Positions 1-11,889 of a stretch of DNA of 64,000 nt are shown piece by piece. Each line of letters starts with the position of its first letter. Within the stretch, counting starts at the first letter, position 1. Origin of the DNA: Arthrobotrys musiformis (lineage: Eukaryota > Ascomycota > Orbiliomycetes > Orbiliales > Orbiliaceae); the NCBI GenBank assembly GCA_036971715.1, contig JAVHJL010000013.1, forward strand, positions 1,178,001 to 1,242,000. The letters run 5' to 3'. The notes below the pieces were generated by a model. The model did not search any database. It was not told the DNA's origin and worked only from the letters and a program-made list of their open reading frames with translations. A program made the translations under genes and the position numbers.

Positions 1-3000
1 CCGTTAGAGTCGCAAAGAAATTCGCAATTATTTACCGCATTCGGGCGAGTACATGAGGCTGAACGCACCAAACTAGGAAACCTTCTGGAAAACTGCAATG
101 GAAATCAAGGGGTGGGTGGCACGAAAGTCTCTTGAACAAGGGTTATCCGTGCCTTCTAGAAGGTTTCCACGAACGATTGGAATTGGGAAAAAGAAAGTTT
201 TATCCAGGAGCCGAGGGGGAGGAAGCGGACACCATTTTCAATTAGGCTCCCAGCATTTTGCCTATGTGCAGCAGAATCAGGTCTGTTCTCCGTCCCCACC
301 AGGAACCATATTTTCGGATGTGTGGAAGCACTTGGCAGGTGTTCTGGAAAATGTGCACAACAGCAATGCAAGGCTCGAGGGCGATCGATGGTCAGAGCCC
401 TAGATCCTGTCCAGTCGTAAAAAAGTACATACTACATACTAGCCAGAGGTTGGGATTCGCTAGCCAATTGAATTGGCAGGAAACAAATGAAGTCATTACG
501 AGATATATTCCAGGCCAGGCTAGTCCTGCGGAGAGGACGCTTGGACTTCGGTACATATTGTCGATCGTCAGTCTTGAAGTTATGCTTTAGCCATCGTGAA
601 GCGAACAGGATAAGCTGCACTAGATTCGGCTGCTTCTCTCGTTTGAAGTTATGCACTATTTATCAGGGTGTCACACTTGTATCATAAGCCGGTCGCTCCA
701 ACAAAAACCTAGCCATGGGCGACCATCGATAGCAGACAATCAATAGGAGTTCGCCGACCATTGGCGTTTGCTAGGCTGACCATCCAACTTCTTCATTTAC
801 CATAGTCAATTTCTGTAAATAAGCCCAAGACTTGCCACACTACCACCCGCATGACATAAATATCACTTACGACTCGTAAAATAGTTATGTTTCGCGAAGG
901 TGTATTTCTGTTGGAGTGCGAATCGAACTTTACTTCTCTCACTGACCGGTCACATGCGCATAATCGAATGCTAAGAATTATCTGATGTGGTTCTTGCGAC
1001 GGGGCTAGTCGAAATGAAGCAGCTCGTTTACTGCCACATGAACCTCGAATCGAAAGGCTTTCGACCCGATATTACTTACTCGAATTGCTATAACAGTCTT
1101 AACTACCCTATAAATAAGCTCAGGTACCGATACCATATCAGCCGTGCCGGCTCCGGGGTTTGCGCTAAAGAGGAAATTTGTCTACGGCAACAAAATTGGA
1201 AAGTGTTATTGCATTGCGCAATTGCGGCGTTTTTCTTCTTCTGATCAACTGCTTCTCTGTTTGAAGGCCTTCTCAGTGCAATCGAGGTATGGCCTCGAGT
1301 AGCGCGAGGGAATTGCAAAGAGAGAATGCAGATGTAAAGGCTTTTTTTCTTCTTGATGTATGATTGATTCTTTCTAATCCGAGTTTAATGCACATGTATA
1401 TGTAATAACAGCTTGCGTTAAGGAACTTCGGAAACTTTTCCTGCACCATGTCAAATGCAATCGATCCGTGAGACCTAGGGTTCTTTTCCGGAGATAAGGT
1501 TACACTTCTCTCTGGTCGGATATGCAGCTACAGGCTTTCCTAGTTGTTTTCTAGAAACAAACCAGGCCGATTTTAGTGTGTATGCCTATGTGTATGTGTT
1601 CTTAAACATCATCCTCTTCAAGGACATGGGAGCTTAGCTTTTCGCGGTCAATCAATCCTACAACAGCAAGGGAACGGTTACGTTCCGGCCGGCACGACCA
1701 CTCCAAGAAAAACTTTTTCGATCAAAGGAAGAATTTCGGGTCAACCCTATCATTTGAGGCCGATTAGCATTTGGTAATTGTAATCTTGTTTTAAAAATCT
1801 TGACATCTGAAGACGTGAGCGGAAACTTTTTGGGTCCTCGTATAAAATCTTTTCCCTCGAGCTCAGTCTTTGGTGATATATCGTTATATCCCAGAGCTAG
1901 AGCTCTATATGAGCCCCATTTATACACAGGGCCTGGAACAAAGCAAACCGGGTTAATGGGCACCTCCATTTATATTTAAAAGAAATCAGCCGTCGTAATT
2001 AATGTCGAAATAAGCCACATATGCACATAATCAGAGGTAAGCCAAGAGGTGTGGGATATTTCGTCAAAAGTGGATTCTGGCAGGATTGAATCTTCCACCA
2101 ACCGGAGCTCGCAGTCACCGCTGGGCCTAGCGTCAGAACGTCAGTCGACACCAAAAAAACCCAAAGGAAACAGGAAATATGCATTCTTCGAAATTCCCAC
2201 ACCGTGAAAAAAAGGATTTCTGGACCATGGAAAGGATTTTGGAAATCTTGGAAGCGGGGAATTAGCTCTCTCGGTTCTTATGTTAGCAGTTATCTTAGAC
2301 CCTTTCTGACTGCATCTCGTCCCGCTTCGAGGCGAGTTACCTTGGTATCGTGTACGTGATCTCCGTGGGCCTTCTAGAAGGTCGGACAGGGTGCCACAGG
2401 TCTGATGTTAATTTGAGATCTATGGTTACATGTAACACAAATATGTTTCAACTAATTGCAAATCAATTGATCAAGCGGGGTGTATTGCCTTCTGACTGCA
2501 ACTTAACTTCTAACTATAGTATGCTATAGTATACTAGGACGAACTATCTCGCCTTTCTCAGTTATGATAATCATGATATTCCAAGTATACGTGAATGCGC
2601 GCGGGTTCGTGCTTTGCACACCCACAGGCTGATGTCGAAGACGTATCATACTTCACAAAGTATTTTCCCCGAAAATTATTCAATTCATTTAATTAATTAA
2701 TATTATATTTCATCTTCACATGTAAACTGTATTATTTCACAACGGCTTTTCGCTATGAGTGTTATTGGTGTATGGGTGGCAACGTTAACTGGTATTGTCT
2801 CGCCATAATATTCGGATAACTATCGCCTGTTCTCCAGACCCTCATGCAGCCCAGAAGGCATCGTCGGAAAACAATTCAGAGCCGTTCCGGTTTGTCATGC
2901 TTAAATCAGCAGACATACCAAAATAATATGAATTCATTCGCTGATATTAACTTTTGTTTTCTTTTCCTTTGGGCTATACTACTTTATGCATATAGGCATT

Positions 3001-4094
3001 TATCTCTTGAGTAAAATTGAGGGACACGAAATCAAAATGTATTTAGCCATCTGTTACCAGTTTTATAATCAATAGTGATAAGCTCGCTATAGACAGGGTG
3101 TGCACGGACGCTACGCCGTATACCACCTTGCGAATCATCTCGAGTGACATATCTTCTGCTCTCCTCCAACCGAGTTAATGCCTCGGTGGGTATATATCCG
3201 AATTCGTGTGGTTTAGCCATGCAATCAATTACTATATAGACCCTCGCGTAGGAGAGTAACCCTCCTCCTCCCTCAAAATCCGAGATACAGGCGAATCACG
3301 TCACGTTTCTCCCCTTAGTCTTTCATTTGTTATATTTACCGGAATTACATCCCAGTTAGAACCTTTATATAAGTGTGTATAATAACTCTTGGGTGGTCCT
3401 TAGGATGATACCCACAATATATCTCGGTCAAGGCAAAGCTTGAATAAACATGCCTGCCTATGATCAGTATCCATGGAAATCTTCGCCGCCAAAAAGCATT
3501 GACCAGCTGCTAAAAGGGTAGCCGGCGGCAACCTGCGCTCAATCGGCCCGACATTCGTCTGGACTGAAACGAAAGGCTCTTAAAAGCCAGGCGATCCCTT
3601 GATGAATTAAAAGAACGAGGTCACCTGCTTTGCAAGCCCCCCCCATCCACAGCGCTAGAAGGACGTTTGTTCTTTCTAGAACTGCTTGCAATTGTGGTCA
3701 ATCTGAATTTATCCGATGTAACGAATCGGATTCTTTGCAAGGGCGTACCAGGATTTCCAACCTTGGATCATGCAAGACAAACCAGCCAGAAGCAAATAAC
3801 AGTGTGAAAAAAAACCTTGAAACCGTATTTCGCAGGACGTTGTATTGGTTGAGAATTCGTAAATTTCCCTCGAGTCGGCCAATAGGGCCAAACTATACGC
3901 TCATGACTTATACAATTCTGGGATAATCGTAAAAAAATGGACCTGGGCAAGAGCACTGCCACTCGGGATATATCTGGAAAGATATCCCAATTTATTCGGC
4001 TTGGAGGACGCCAGTTTCGGAGAGGATAGGAACAGGTCCGCCGCCCTGGTGGAGTATATTCCTCACCTATCACTGTGAAGCGCCAAATAGTCAA
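1..4094. other. Gene-free left flank
   Basis: No reading frame here resembles a known protein or can be joined into one by plausible introns; the longest frames are about 110 codons and overlap on both strands. The stretch is mildly AT-rich, especially around 2,660-2,720. Two copies of the 12-bp palindrome CCTTCTAGAAGG lie at 152-163 and 2370-2381; they look like paired heat-shock-element units, but chance is possible. The last few hundred bases are probably the 3' untranslated region of the CWF19 gene that ends at 4095. I see no transposase, reverse transcriptase or terminal repeats. Confidence 0.5.
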
Positions 4095-6440
4095 CTAACT
4101 GTCCAACAGGACTCTCGTCCAGTCGAACTTCTTCCAAACTTTTCGGAATTCGTCTTCCCTTCGGTCTTTGCCTTTGCTCCATCTCCCCTGCCTTTTGATG
4201 ACATCGGGCTCGCAATCCAGCATCCCCCCGATGATTTCTCGGGCAAATAGGTCTCCCTTCGGCCATTTGTCCTGGTTTTCTACAATATGGCCCATGCCTC
4301 CGTCGATTTCGAACCATACGTGAAAATAGGGTGCCTCTTTCACCATGGATCTTCGGAAAGCTTGCTTCCCTAAATTTTTTCGGGATAAAGATGCGGTATC
4401 GATGATCTTTTTATGTTGGGACCACTCTTCGTCACTGGACAAAAACGCTTCCTATAGCCGTCTTAGCGAATCAATTCGATTTGTCATTGTTGAGGAATGT
4501 GGAATACGTACTTTGAAAAATGCTGGAGCTAGCTCGCCCTGTTCGAGTGGAAGAGGTATAGCCTCAATGGCAGCATGTCGTTTCCGATGTGGAGCAGCTG
4601 CATTTTCGTAGAATATGACATCCTGACCTCGGTCATGGTACATCCTGATGAGACATTTCATGAAATTCTGCTCGATAGGTTAGCTGATGGATAGCTAATG
4701 GATATGGGGAACAGTCGTGATATATTGCTTACCCGAATCTCTTCCCATTCATCATCGTCACATTCTAGTGTATTGGTACGATGCTGGATTGGGACTATTG
4801 TCGCACCTCCTGGCGATAGCTCTGGCTCTGTTGGCAACGTTAAGAATACTCGCGTACCAAGGGATATAACTGGGGCGATTGGCTGTCGGTTTTCCTGCGA
4901 GCATAATGGGCAGCTGTCTAGAATACGCTGCTGGCGTTTGAAATCATTGATAGCCATGTTTTTGATATCAATTTCGCTTTTCTGGATTCGGCTCGCGAGC
5001 TTGCTCGCGTTCTCATCCATGTACTCAAGATCATCCTATGGAATTTTTAGTTAAATGCTTCAAGCGAATAGCTCCTGTTGTACTTACGTCAAATTTAGCA
5101 TCCTTCGCTATCCTTTCGGCAGCGAGACGACCCTCGTTCGTGTGACCCCGAGTTCTTTTCTCTTCCCTTACCATATCGTCAAGGGTGATATCCTCGTTTG
5201 CTTCCATCTTGCCTTTTCTCCTGCCACTAGTGATTTCCTTGGCTTCACTGCTCTTCCCTCCGCCAGCGAGTAGCCGCGAGTCCATTGCGGACAATACAAC
5301 CACCCCCGGGTCTTTCTGGTTGGCGAATGCGGCAAGGGCTCGATTGTATTCTGCCTCAAGTTCTGCGGCCTTTGAATCCCCCCGTAATTGTGCCTTGAGC
5401 AAGCTGGCTCGTAGTTTATTAAGAGTTGATTGGTCAATAATTTTAGTGATAGGAGCTGGCTGATTTGACGTCTTGATAATCTGCGGTGATCTTGGCGATG
5501 GACTTCGTGGCCTTGCCTCCTTTATGTTGCGCTGGGCGTATAAGTCACCAGTGGGATGCTCTTTGTAATCTTTCCGGTCTTTGCCATATGTCTCTCGCCG
5601 GTCGAGCTCTATTCTTTCTTCCCGGACTTCATCAAAACTTTGGAGGTCTCCGAAAACTTCTGCGCCAACACTGTCGACACTGCGTTTCTCCTCCTCCGCT
5701 CTTGCGTAGACATTTTTGAGCTTTCTCATTCGCCACTGGGAGCCGTTATCACCGAAAGTGAACGAAGGGCCGGTGGATTTGGGGGGCTCATAGTTGTCCA
5801 ATGAGATGCCTTCTCGTAGGGACACATTCAACTCCTTAGAAGAGACTTTGAGCTGGTAGTCCTTGACGGTTTGCTTTGCCGTGGTCGAGGTATCTTTTGG
5901 TTTCTTGACTCCTCTCTGCAAGTAGTCGACATCGATGCCTGATTCCTCCATCCACGAGTCTCGTTTCAATGCTGGCGACTCTGTTGCTGGTTTTGGTGAA
6001 TCTTTCTCGACAGGAACCTGGCCATCGTTGTCCCTTTCGACCCACATGCCTTCGCCCTCTGGCTCATCCTCCTCCTCGGGTATATCACCTCGTTCGTCGT
6101 CCTTCTTCCGTCGCCTCCGGGAATCATCTTCTTCATGATGCGAGTGCCGCGATCGTTTACTGCTGCTATGGTGTCTGTGCCGATCACGATCGCGGTCGCG
6201 GTCTCGGTCTCTGTCATGCCTTGAAGATGATGAGCGATGATGGTGCCTGTGCCTGTGATGTCCGTCCTCAGAATCACCCTCACGTTGCGATCTGCTCTTT
6301 TCCCCTGACCGATCGCGGTCTTCGTTCTCGCGCCGTCTATGACGTCGTTCGCCATCTTCGTCTTCGCGTTCGCGATGCCGTTTTCGGTCGTGGTGATCGC
6401 GATGCCTGGAGTCGCTGTGTCGGCCGGAAGTTGTCTCCAT
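4095..6440 (-). CDS. cwf19: Pre-mRNA-splicing factor CWF19 (CwfJ family)
   Basis: Four exons: 6440-5088, 5035-4733, 4667-4512 and 4451-4095, giving 722 aa. The ATG at 6440 begins METTSGRH and opens an Arg/His/Asp-rich low-complexity region of about 120 residues, usual in splicing factors. The middle is poorly structured and charged. From about residue 480 the CwfJ C-terminal domain 1 is clear (CPLC, then the HIT-like stretch ending VPIQHRTN, and EEIRNFMKCLIRMY across the second intron). CwfJ domain 2 follows (PYFHVWFEIDGG, GHIVEN, FAREIIGGML, KRQGRW). The family acts in the nucleus late in splicing and intron-lariat handling with the Prp43/debranching machinery (family knowledge). All three introns have consensus GTAAGT/GTAAGC/GTACGT donors and keep the frame. 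It shares a short promoter with GPN1 on the other strand. Confidence 0.93.
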
Positions 6441-6791
6441 CGTGGTAAGTCTTAGTATGACTCGACAATTGTTACGACCGAGATTTTTCGTTTGTGATCC
6501 GTTCGCCGCAACGAAGGACAGTGCTTGGTTGTAGTTTTGAGTTTCGCGAGCCGCGGTTTTAAACGATTTCTCTGGGGAAGTTTCGATGACAAACCTTGCA
6601 AGCTTCAACCATCCCACTTTTGCTTCAAGCTTCAACCACCAACATTCACATTCCTTCGAATTACATCCTATCTCACAGTACCCCGATAAATATACCACTG
6701 GTCATCACATCCTCGATCACAAAAAGTCTCAATATCCAAATACCCAGAAAACGCCGCTTATTACACAGCTCGGAGCTGGTACTCCTCCAAT
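6441..6791. promoter_or_regulatory. Divergent CWF19 / GPN1 promoter
   Basis: This is the 351-bp gap between the start codons of the splicing factor gene (minus strand) and the GTPase gene (plus strand). It must hold both transcription starts. I see no convincing TATA box or named factor site. The right half is AC-rich on the plus strand (about 6,640-6,770), as in many fungal 5' leaders. Confidence 0.6.
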
Positions 6792-8155
6792 ATGTCGTCG
6801 CAGCCACCAGTTATCATGGTAGTCGGCATGGCCGGGTCTGGCAAGACAACGTTCATGCAGCGATTGAATGCACATTTACACCAGAAGAAGGAGCCGCCAT
6901 ACATCGTGAATCTCGATCCAGCTGTCAAAAATGTCCCCTTTGACAGACATATTGACATCAGAGATTCTGTCAACTACAAGCAGGTTATGAAGCAGTACGT
7001 GGACTACTGGATCCTTCCCCTCCAGTCTTGCATTGTGGGGATATGGAGGTTTTATAAATGGGCACCCATTACTAAAATTTAGACTGTAGATACAATCTTG
7101 GCCCTAACGGCGGCATTATGACCTGTTTGAATCTATTCGCCACAAAAATTGATCAAGTTATGGGTATCTTGGAAAAGCGGGCGTCAACAATATCCCGGGT
7201 ATTGGTTGACACACCTGGACAGATTGAATGTTTTGTTTGGTAAGAAGAGGTCTAAGATTTGGATTTAGTTTATTTTTACTAACATTGCTGTCAAGGTCTG
7301 CCTCTGGAGCTATTGTTACAGATGCTTTGGCTTCGTCGTTCCCCACCGTTCTCGCATACATTATCGATACCCCGCGGACGACATCTACGTCGACGTTCAT
7401 GTCGAACATGTTATATGCCTGCTCGATTCTCTACAAGACAAAACTCCCAATGATTATAGTCTTCAACAAAACCGATGCCCAGGATGCATTGTTCGCTAAG
7501 GAATGGATGACGGATTTCGAGGCCTTCCAAGCCGCATTACGGAAGGAGGAAGAGAAGGATGATGGGTCGAATAGCGGCTACATGGGAAGTTTGATGAATA
7601 GTATGAGCTTGATGTTGGACGAGTTTTATAATCATTTGGATGTAAGTTCTTCCGTTTTACAACAGAATTTTTCTCTTCTTTTAGCAGCTACTAATAATAC
7701 GCATATAGGTGGTTTCGGTTTCATCGATGACTGGCGCTGGTATAGATGAATTCTTCAAAGCTGTCGATTCAAAAGTGGAGGAATACAAGAAAGACTACCT
7801 CCCGGAACTCGAGAAGGCTCGAAAGGAAAGGGAGGCGAAGAAGACGGCGAATCAAAATGAACAACTTGATCGATTGATGGCAGATATGAACGTCGCCGAG
7901 ACGTCTTCATGGAAGAAACCAAAGAAGGATGTCAAAGTTCAACCGGGCGAGCCTGAGATCGATACCCTAAGCGATGCGGCCGACTCGGATACTGACGAAC
8001 CTATGGAAGGAGAGGCTGATGTTGACGATGACGCAAATGATGGGAGAATGGGCAACTATAATTTGGGCGATCGATACGCAGAGGCACTACGCAAGGAAGG
8101 GGAGGAAGATGCTGCTGGTGAGAGTTTCATGAGATACCTTAACGCACCGAGGTAG
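6792..8155 (+). CDS. gpn1: GPN-loop GTPase 1 (Npa3/XAB1 family)
   Basis: Four exons: 6792-6994, 7090-7239, 7296-7641 and 7709-8155, giving 381 aa, close to yeast Npa3. The G1 loop GMAGSGKTT is at residues 12-20, the diagnostic Gly-Pro-Asn of the GPN loop at 72-74 (split from Q68 by the first intron), DTPGQ (G3) at 108-112 and NKTD (G4) at 175-178. A SSMTGAG G5-like motif opens the last exon. The C-terminal third is a charged coiled-coil stretch followed by an acidic linker and the conserved FMRYLNAPR end. GPN1 GTPases work with GPN2/GPN3 in cytoplasmic assembly and nuclear import of RNA polymerase II (family knowledge). Another polymerase gene, RPB12, lies elsewhere in the window but is not adjacent. 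Confidence 0.95.
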
Positions 8156-8745
8156 TCTTTTATATATACTCTCGAAGATGTTCCGTTGCCGCCTTGATTT
8201 TCAGCATAGTAGGAGGCGTTAAGTTCTGGTTTAATGACTGTATACCACTGGAGCTTCTGAATGATATTTTTATGCTTCTGGATTGCTTTAACTGGCTCAA
8301 GGACCATATATGATCCATGTATCCAATGTAGCCATTGCATAGGTACTTAAGTACCGGTCCTAGGTAGCTACATAGCTGAAGCAGCGTGCGGTGCTGGTAG
8401 CTGATAACTGTGCGTGGGTGTGCCTATAAAACCATGTTCCTAAGCTTGGATACAAGGCCGACATGTCATATTCTAAGCCTAGCTCTACACTGAACCAAAG
8501 ACAGAGGCTATTCTCTTCATTGCAGCCGTTCCGTCGTGTAACCAGGCCGCTACCAACACGCACCCCCGTTGCATTGCTTGACTGGCTGTCACGTGACATT
8601 GGCTCGAAGACAACGAAATGGTTCCTTCGCGAAAACCAGGGCTCGTCGACACCATTCTTGGTCATCCAACCACGCGATCCCGAACCTCACACTTCAAACC
8701 ATAGACACCGTCTTCTATTGACCAAGTCGCCTACACACCGACATC
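8156..8745. promoter_or_regulatory. GPN1-CLF1 spacer with CLF1 promoter
   Basis: This spacer holds the GPN1 3' region and the CLF1 promoter. It contains a perfect 14-bp palindrome GGTACTTAAGTACC at 8342-8355. A perfect 10-bp E-box palindrome GTCACGTGAC at 8588-8597 sits about 150 bp before the CLF1 start codon. Sites of this TCACGTGA type bind Cbf1/USF-like bHLH factors in fungi; similar copies lie upstream of eIF3h and of the Iec1-like gene. Confidence 0.5.
8588..8597. promoter_or_regulatory. E-box palindrome GTCACGTGAC
   Basis: A perfect CACGTG-core palindrome lies 149-158 bp upstream of the CLF1 ATG. Its position in a core promoter and the recurrence of TCACGTGA before two other housekeeping genes in this window support a functional bHLH site. 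Binding is inferred. Confidence 0.45.
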
Positions 8746-11023
8746 ATGAGTGCCGCAGAAAAGTCGCGCGGCCCACCAAGGGTCAAGAATAAGGCCCCAT
8801 CGCAACGTTAGCACCAATCACTCCATCGACCTGAAAATCTATGCACACACTAACATCTTGCGATTTCCACAGAGCAAATCTCCGCCGAACAGCTGCTACG
8901 AGAAGCCTTTGAACGACAAGAGCCCGGTGTCCAAGCGCCTACCCAACGATTCGCAGATCTCGAAGAACTCCATGAGTACCAGGGCAGGAAACGGAAGGAA
9001 TTCGAAGACTATGTCAGACGAAACCGGATAAACATGAACAATTGGATGCGGTACGCCGCCTGGGAGTTAGAGCAGAGAGAGTACAATCGGTAAGTCTGTT
9101 CCAATGGCAGCTATTTTTCGTTCGATCAAAGAGGCTGATTACTGACGGTAGAGGTACACTATAGAGCACGTTCAATTTTCGAAAGAGCGCTCGATGTCGA
9201 CTCTACATCTGTGCCATTATGGCTACGGTATATCGAGGCGGAGATGAAGACCCGAAACATCAATCACGCGCGAAACCTCCTGGATCGGGCAGTCAGCATC
9301 CTTCCCAGAGTCGACAAATTATGGTACAAATACGTTTACATGGAGGAAACTCTTGGGAATATCCCCGGTGCCCGACAAGTATTCGAAAGATGGATATCGT
9401 GGCAGCCGGATGAAGCCGCATGGGGCGCTTATATCAAATTGGAAAAACGATACGGGGAACTCACAAGAGCACGTGCGATTTTTGAACGATTTACTCAGAT
9501 ACACCCGGAACCGAGAAATTGGATCAAATGGGCAAGATTTGAAGAGGAGAATGGAGAACCGGATCTCGTCCGTGAGGTTTTCACGGCAGCGATAGAACAC
9601 CTTGGCGATGAGTTCATCGACGAGAAGCTCTTTATCGCATTTGCGAGGTTCGAAACAAAGCTGAAGGAGTTCGAGAGAGCTAGAGCCCTTTACAAGTTCG
9701 CCTTGGATAGATTACCGCGTTCGAAATCCCAGCAGCTTTACAACAACTACACCACCTTTGAGAAGCAATTCGGTGATAAGGAAGGTGTCGAGGATGTCAT
9801 TGCTGCGAAGAGAAGAGTCCAGTATGAGGAATTGATCAAGGAGAACCCTAAAAACTATGATGTTTGGTTCGACTATGCTCGATTGGAGGAAGCACAGGGC
9901 GACGCGGACAAAGTGAGGGATGTCTATGAAAGGGCTATTGCCCAGATACCACCAACTCACGAGAAAAGGCATTGGAGACGATATATTTACCTGTGGATAA
10001 ACTACGCTTTATATGAAGAACTGGAAACCAAGGTACGTTTACCTCGTGTGTTGGGAATTCCGGAAATATATCTAACAGCCGCACAGGATAAGGAGAGAAC
10101 AGGGCAAATCTACAACGAGGCGTTGAAGCTGATACCGCACAAGTCTTTCACATTTGCAAAGATTTGGCTGATGGCCGCGCACTTCTATATTCGCCAAATG
10201 GACGTAACAAAGGCTCGGAAAACCCTGGGAACTAGCATCGGAATGTGCCCCAAGGATAAGCTATTCAAGGGTTACATTGAGCTCGAAAAGAAGTTGCATG
10301 ACTTTGTCCGTTGCAGGAAGCTGTATGAGAAGCATATTCAGTTCAATCCTGCCAATACACAGGCGTGGATCAATTTCGCGGAGTTGGAGCGAGCGTTGGA
10401 CGATATGGACAGAGCAAGAGCGATCTATGAATTGGCCATAGCGCAACCGGAACTCGACATGCCTGAGCTTGTTTGGAAATCGTATATCGACTTCGAGGAA
10501 GAAGAGGAAGAATGGGATAGAACGAGGGCTCTGTATGAACGTCTACTGGCGAAGACTGAACACGTTAAAGTTTGGATCAGTTATGCACATTTCGAGATTA
10601 ATGTGCCCGAAGAAGGCGCTGAGGATGAGGAGGTGGTTAGCGAAGAGGCGAAGGATAGAGCAAGAGCTATCTTCGAAAAGGGCTACAAGAGATTAAAGGA
10701 TAGTGGCCTAAAAGAAGAGGTACGTAATCGCTGCTGCTCCCCGTTAAGCATTAAGATACTAGTTGCTAACTTTTTTACCATAGCGTGTTGTTCTTCTCAA
10801 TGCATGGAAGTCTTTCGAGCAGACACATGGTACACCAGAGAGTATCCAGAAAGTTGAGGCGCAGATGCCAAGGAAAGTTAAGAAGCGAAGAAAGTTGGAT
10901 GATGATAGCTTCGAGGAGTATATGGACTATTTGTTCCCGGCCGACGAGGAGCAGAATGCAGGGATGCTCAAGTTGTTACAGGCTGCTCACAAATGGAAGC
11001 AGCAGCAAGCCGGCACGGCTTAG
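8746..11023 (+). CDS. clf1: Pre-mRNA-splicing factor CLF1 (crooked neck/Syf3, HAT repeats)
   Basis: Five exons: 8746-8806, 8873-9089, 9165-10032, 10087-10719 and 10784-11023, giving 672 aa, the usual size. The protein starts with a short tail (RGPPRVKNK) and then QISAEQLLREA. Almost all of the remainder is tandem HAT (half-a-TPR) repeats, seen as recurring pairs such as NWIKWARFEEENGE, ARARAIFERF and NYDVWFDYARLEE. It ends with an acidic stretch, a basic KVKKRRKL patch and LLQAAHKWKQQQAGTA. CLF1 is a scaffold of the Prp19/NTC complex needed for spliceosome activation (family knowledge). The third intron (10033-10086) is 54 nt with no in-frame stop, so retention would insert 18 residues between HAT repeats. 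The small exon 1 is supported by family N-terminal similarity. Confidence 0.95.
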
Positions 11024-11429
11024 CGGTAGTGTATTTCTACTCTTATTCTGCCCTTATGATGGCCTGAGGCCTTTTTTTTTAAAAAAAAAATAAGATCTCC
11101 TCGGCAAGGATTTCCATTCCTTTAGTAATATGTCACGGCAGTTGTTGTATGATACGAGATGTTTAGATATTCGAGCAATTGGAGGAGCCGAACTAGCGCC
11201 TAAAATGCTTAATTACCTGGTTCCTTATACGAAAAGCTAAAGGGCTCAAAACCATTAATAGACAGGATAGCCGGGGGTATCATATGAGCTAAAGTGAAAG
11301 ATGATGAAACTGGCGGATGAATTGCGTGGGCCGCGAGCGCGAGACGGACCCGAAACTGAATTGTTTAAGACCCGGTGGGGCCATTAGAAATAACCATATC
11401 CCAACGCACAACGGACGGGACTAAAAGGT
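11024..11429. other. Convergent 3' spacer
   Basis: The 3' ends of CLF1 (plus) and the small basic protein gene (minus) face each other here. An adjacent T-run and A-run at about 11,071-11,090 could form a weak hairpin near the CLF1 3' end. No gene was recognised. Confidence 0.4.
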
Positions 11430-11889
11430 CTAAAAATCATCATCGCTCTCGTCACTGTCAGCGGCAGAATTCTTTGGCTGGATAATTGGTTTTCCCTTGC
11501 GCTTGTTCTCCCGCATTTTCAATATCTGTCCATACAGATGAAAAAAGTCAGCCTGTCAGCTAATCGGAATTCTCCGTGTATATTTAAACCTGGCGGTGCT
11601 GGGACCCGCACTGATCACGTACCCGTTGTCTGATATCTCGCTCCTCCTTGCTTATGGTGGATTTTCTTAGGTCCTTCTTAGGAGCCGTCTGGGAGAGCTT
11701 AGGTTCCGAACCGCCTTCCTCCCCGGGGTCGACGGACGAATGACTACGTGAGCGCTTCTTACGTTCCCGCTGCTGCTTCCGACGAAGGGCACGGGAGACG
11801 TCGCTGGCTGGGACCTCAGCGGTTCGAGCCTGCAGGAAAGATGCTAAAGCAGCCGAAGCTATTTGCTTGGTCTGGGTGGCTGAACTCAT
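11430..11889 (-). CDS. Small basic protein with acidic tail, function unknown
   Basis: Two exons, 11889-11623 and 11525-11430, give 120 aa. The first exon has an Ala/Ser-rich start (MSSATQTKQIASAALASF) and a strongly basic middle (ALRRKQQRERKKRSRSHSS). The reading frame then runs through ISKEERDIRQR, is joined by a 97-nt intron (GTACGT donor, ATGGACAG acceptor) to ILKMRENKRKGKPIIQPK, and ends in the acidic tail DSDESDDDF. The charge layout suggests a nuclear or nucleolar RNA-associated protein, but I do not recognise the family. The gene is convergent with CLF1. Its 5' leader is a TATG tetranucleotide microsatellite. The intron junction rests on splice consensus and frame alone. Confidence 0.65.

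Noticed and set aside
152..2381. Two CCTTCTAGAAGG palindromes as heat-shock elements
   Set aside because: Only two inverted GAA units are present in each, short of the usual three, and no gene starts nearby.
1..4094. RIP-mutated transposon remnant in the left flank
   Set aside because: No terminal repeats, degraded transposase or strong TA enrichment could be seen by eye.
7018..7409. Minus-strand frames over the GPN1 gene
   Set aside because: They are shadows of the GTPase exons, which carry clear G-motifs on the plus strand.
8361..8375. TAGGTAGCTACATAG repeated exactly at 56711-56725
   Set aside because: A few exact 15-mer repeats are expected by chance in 64 kb counting both strands, and the sequence partly self-palindromic; flanks do not match.
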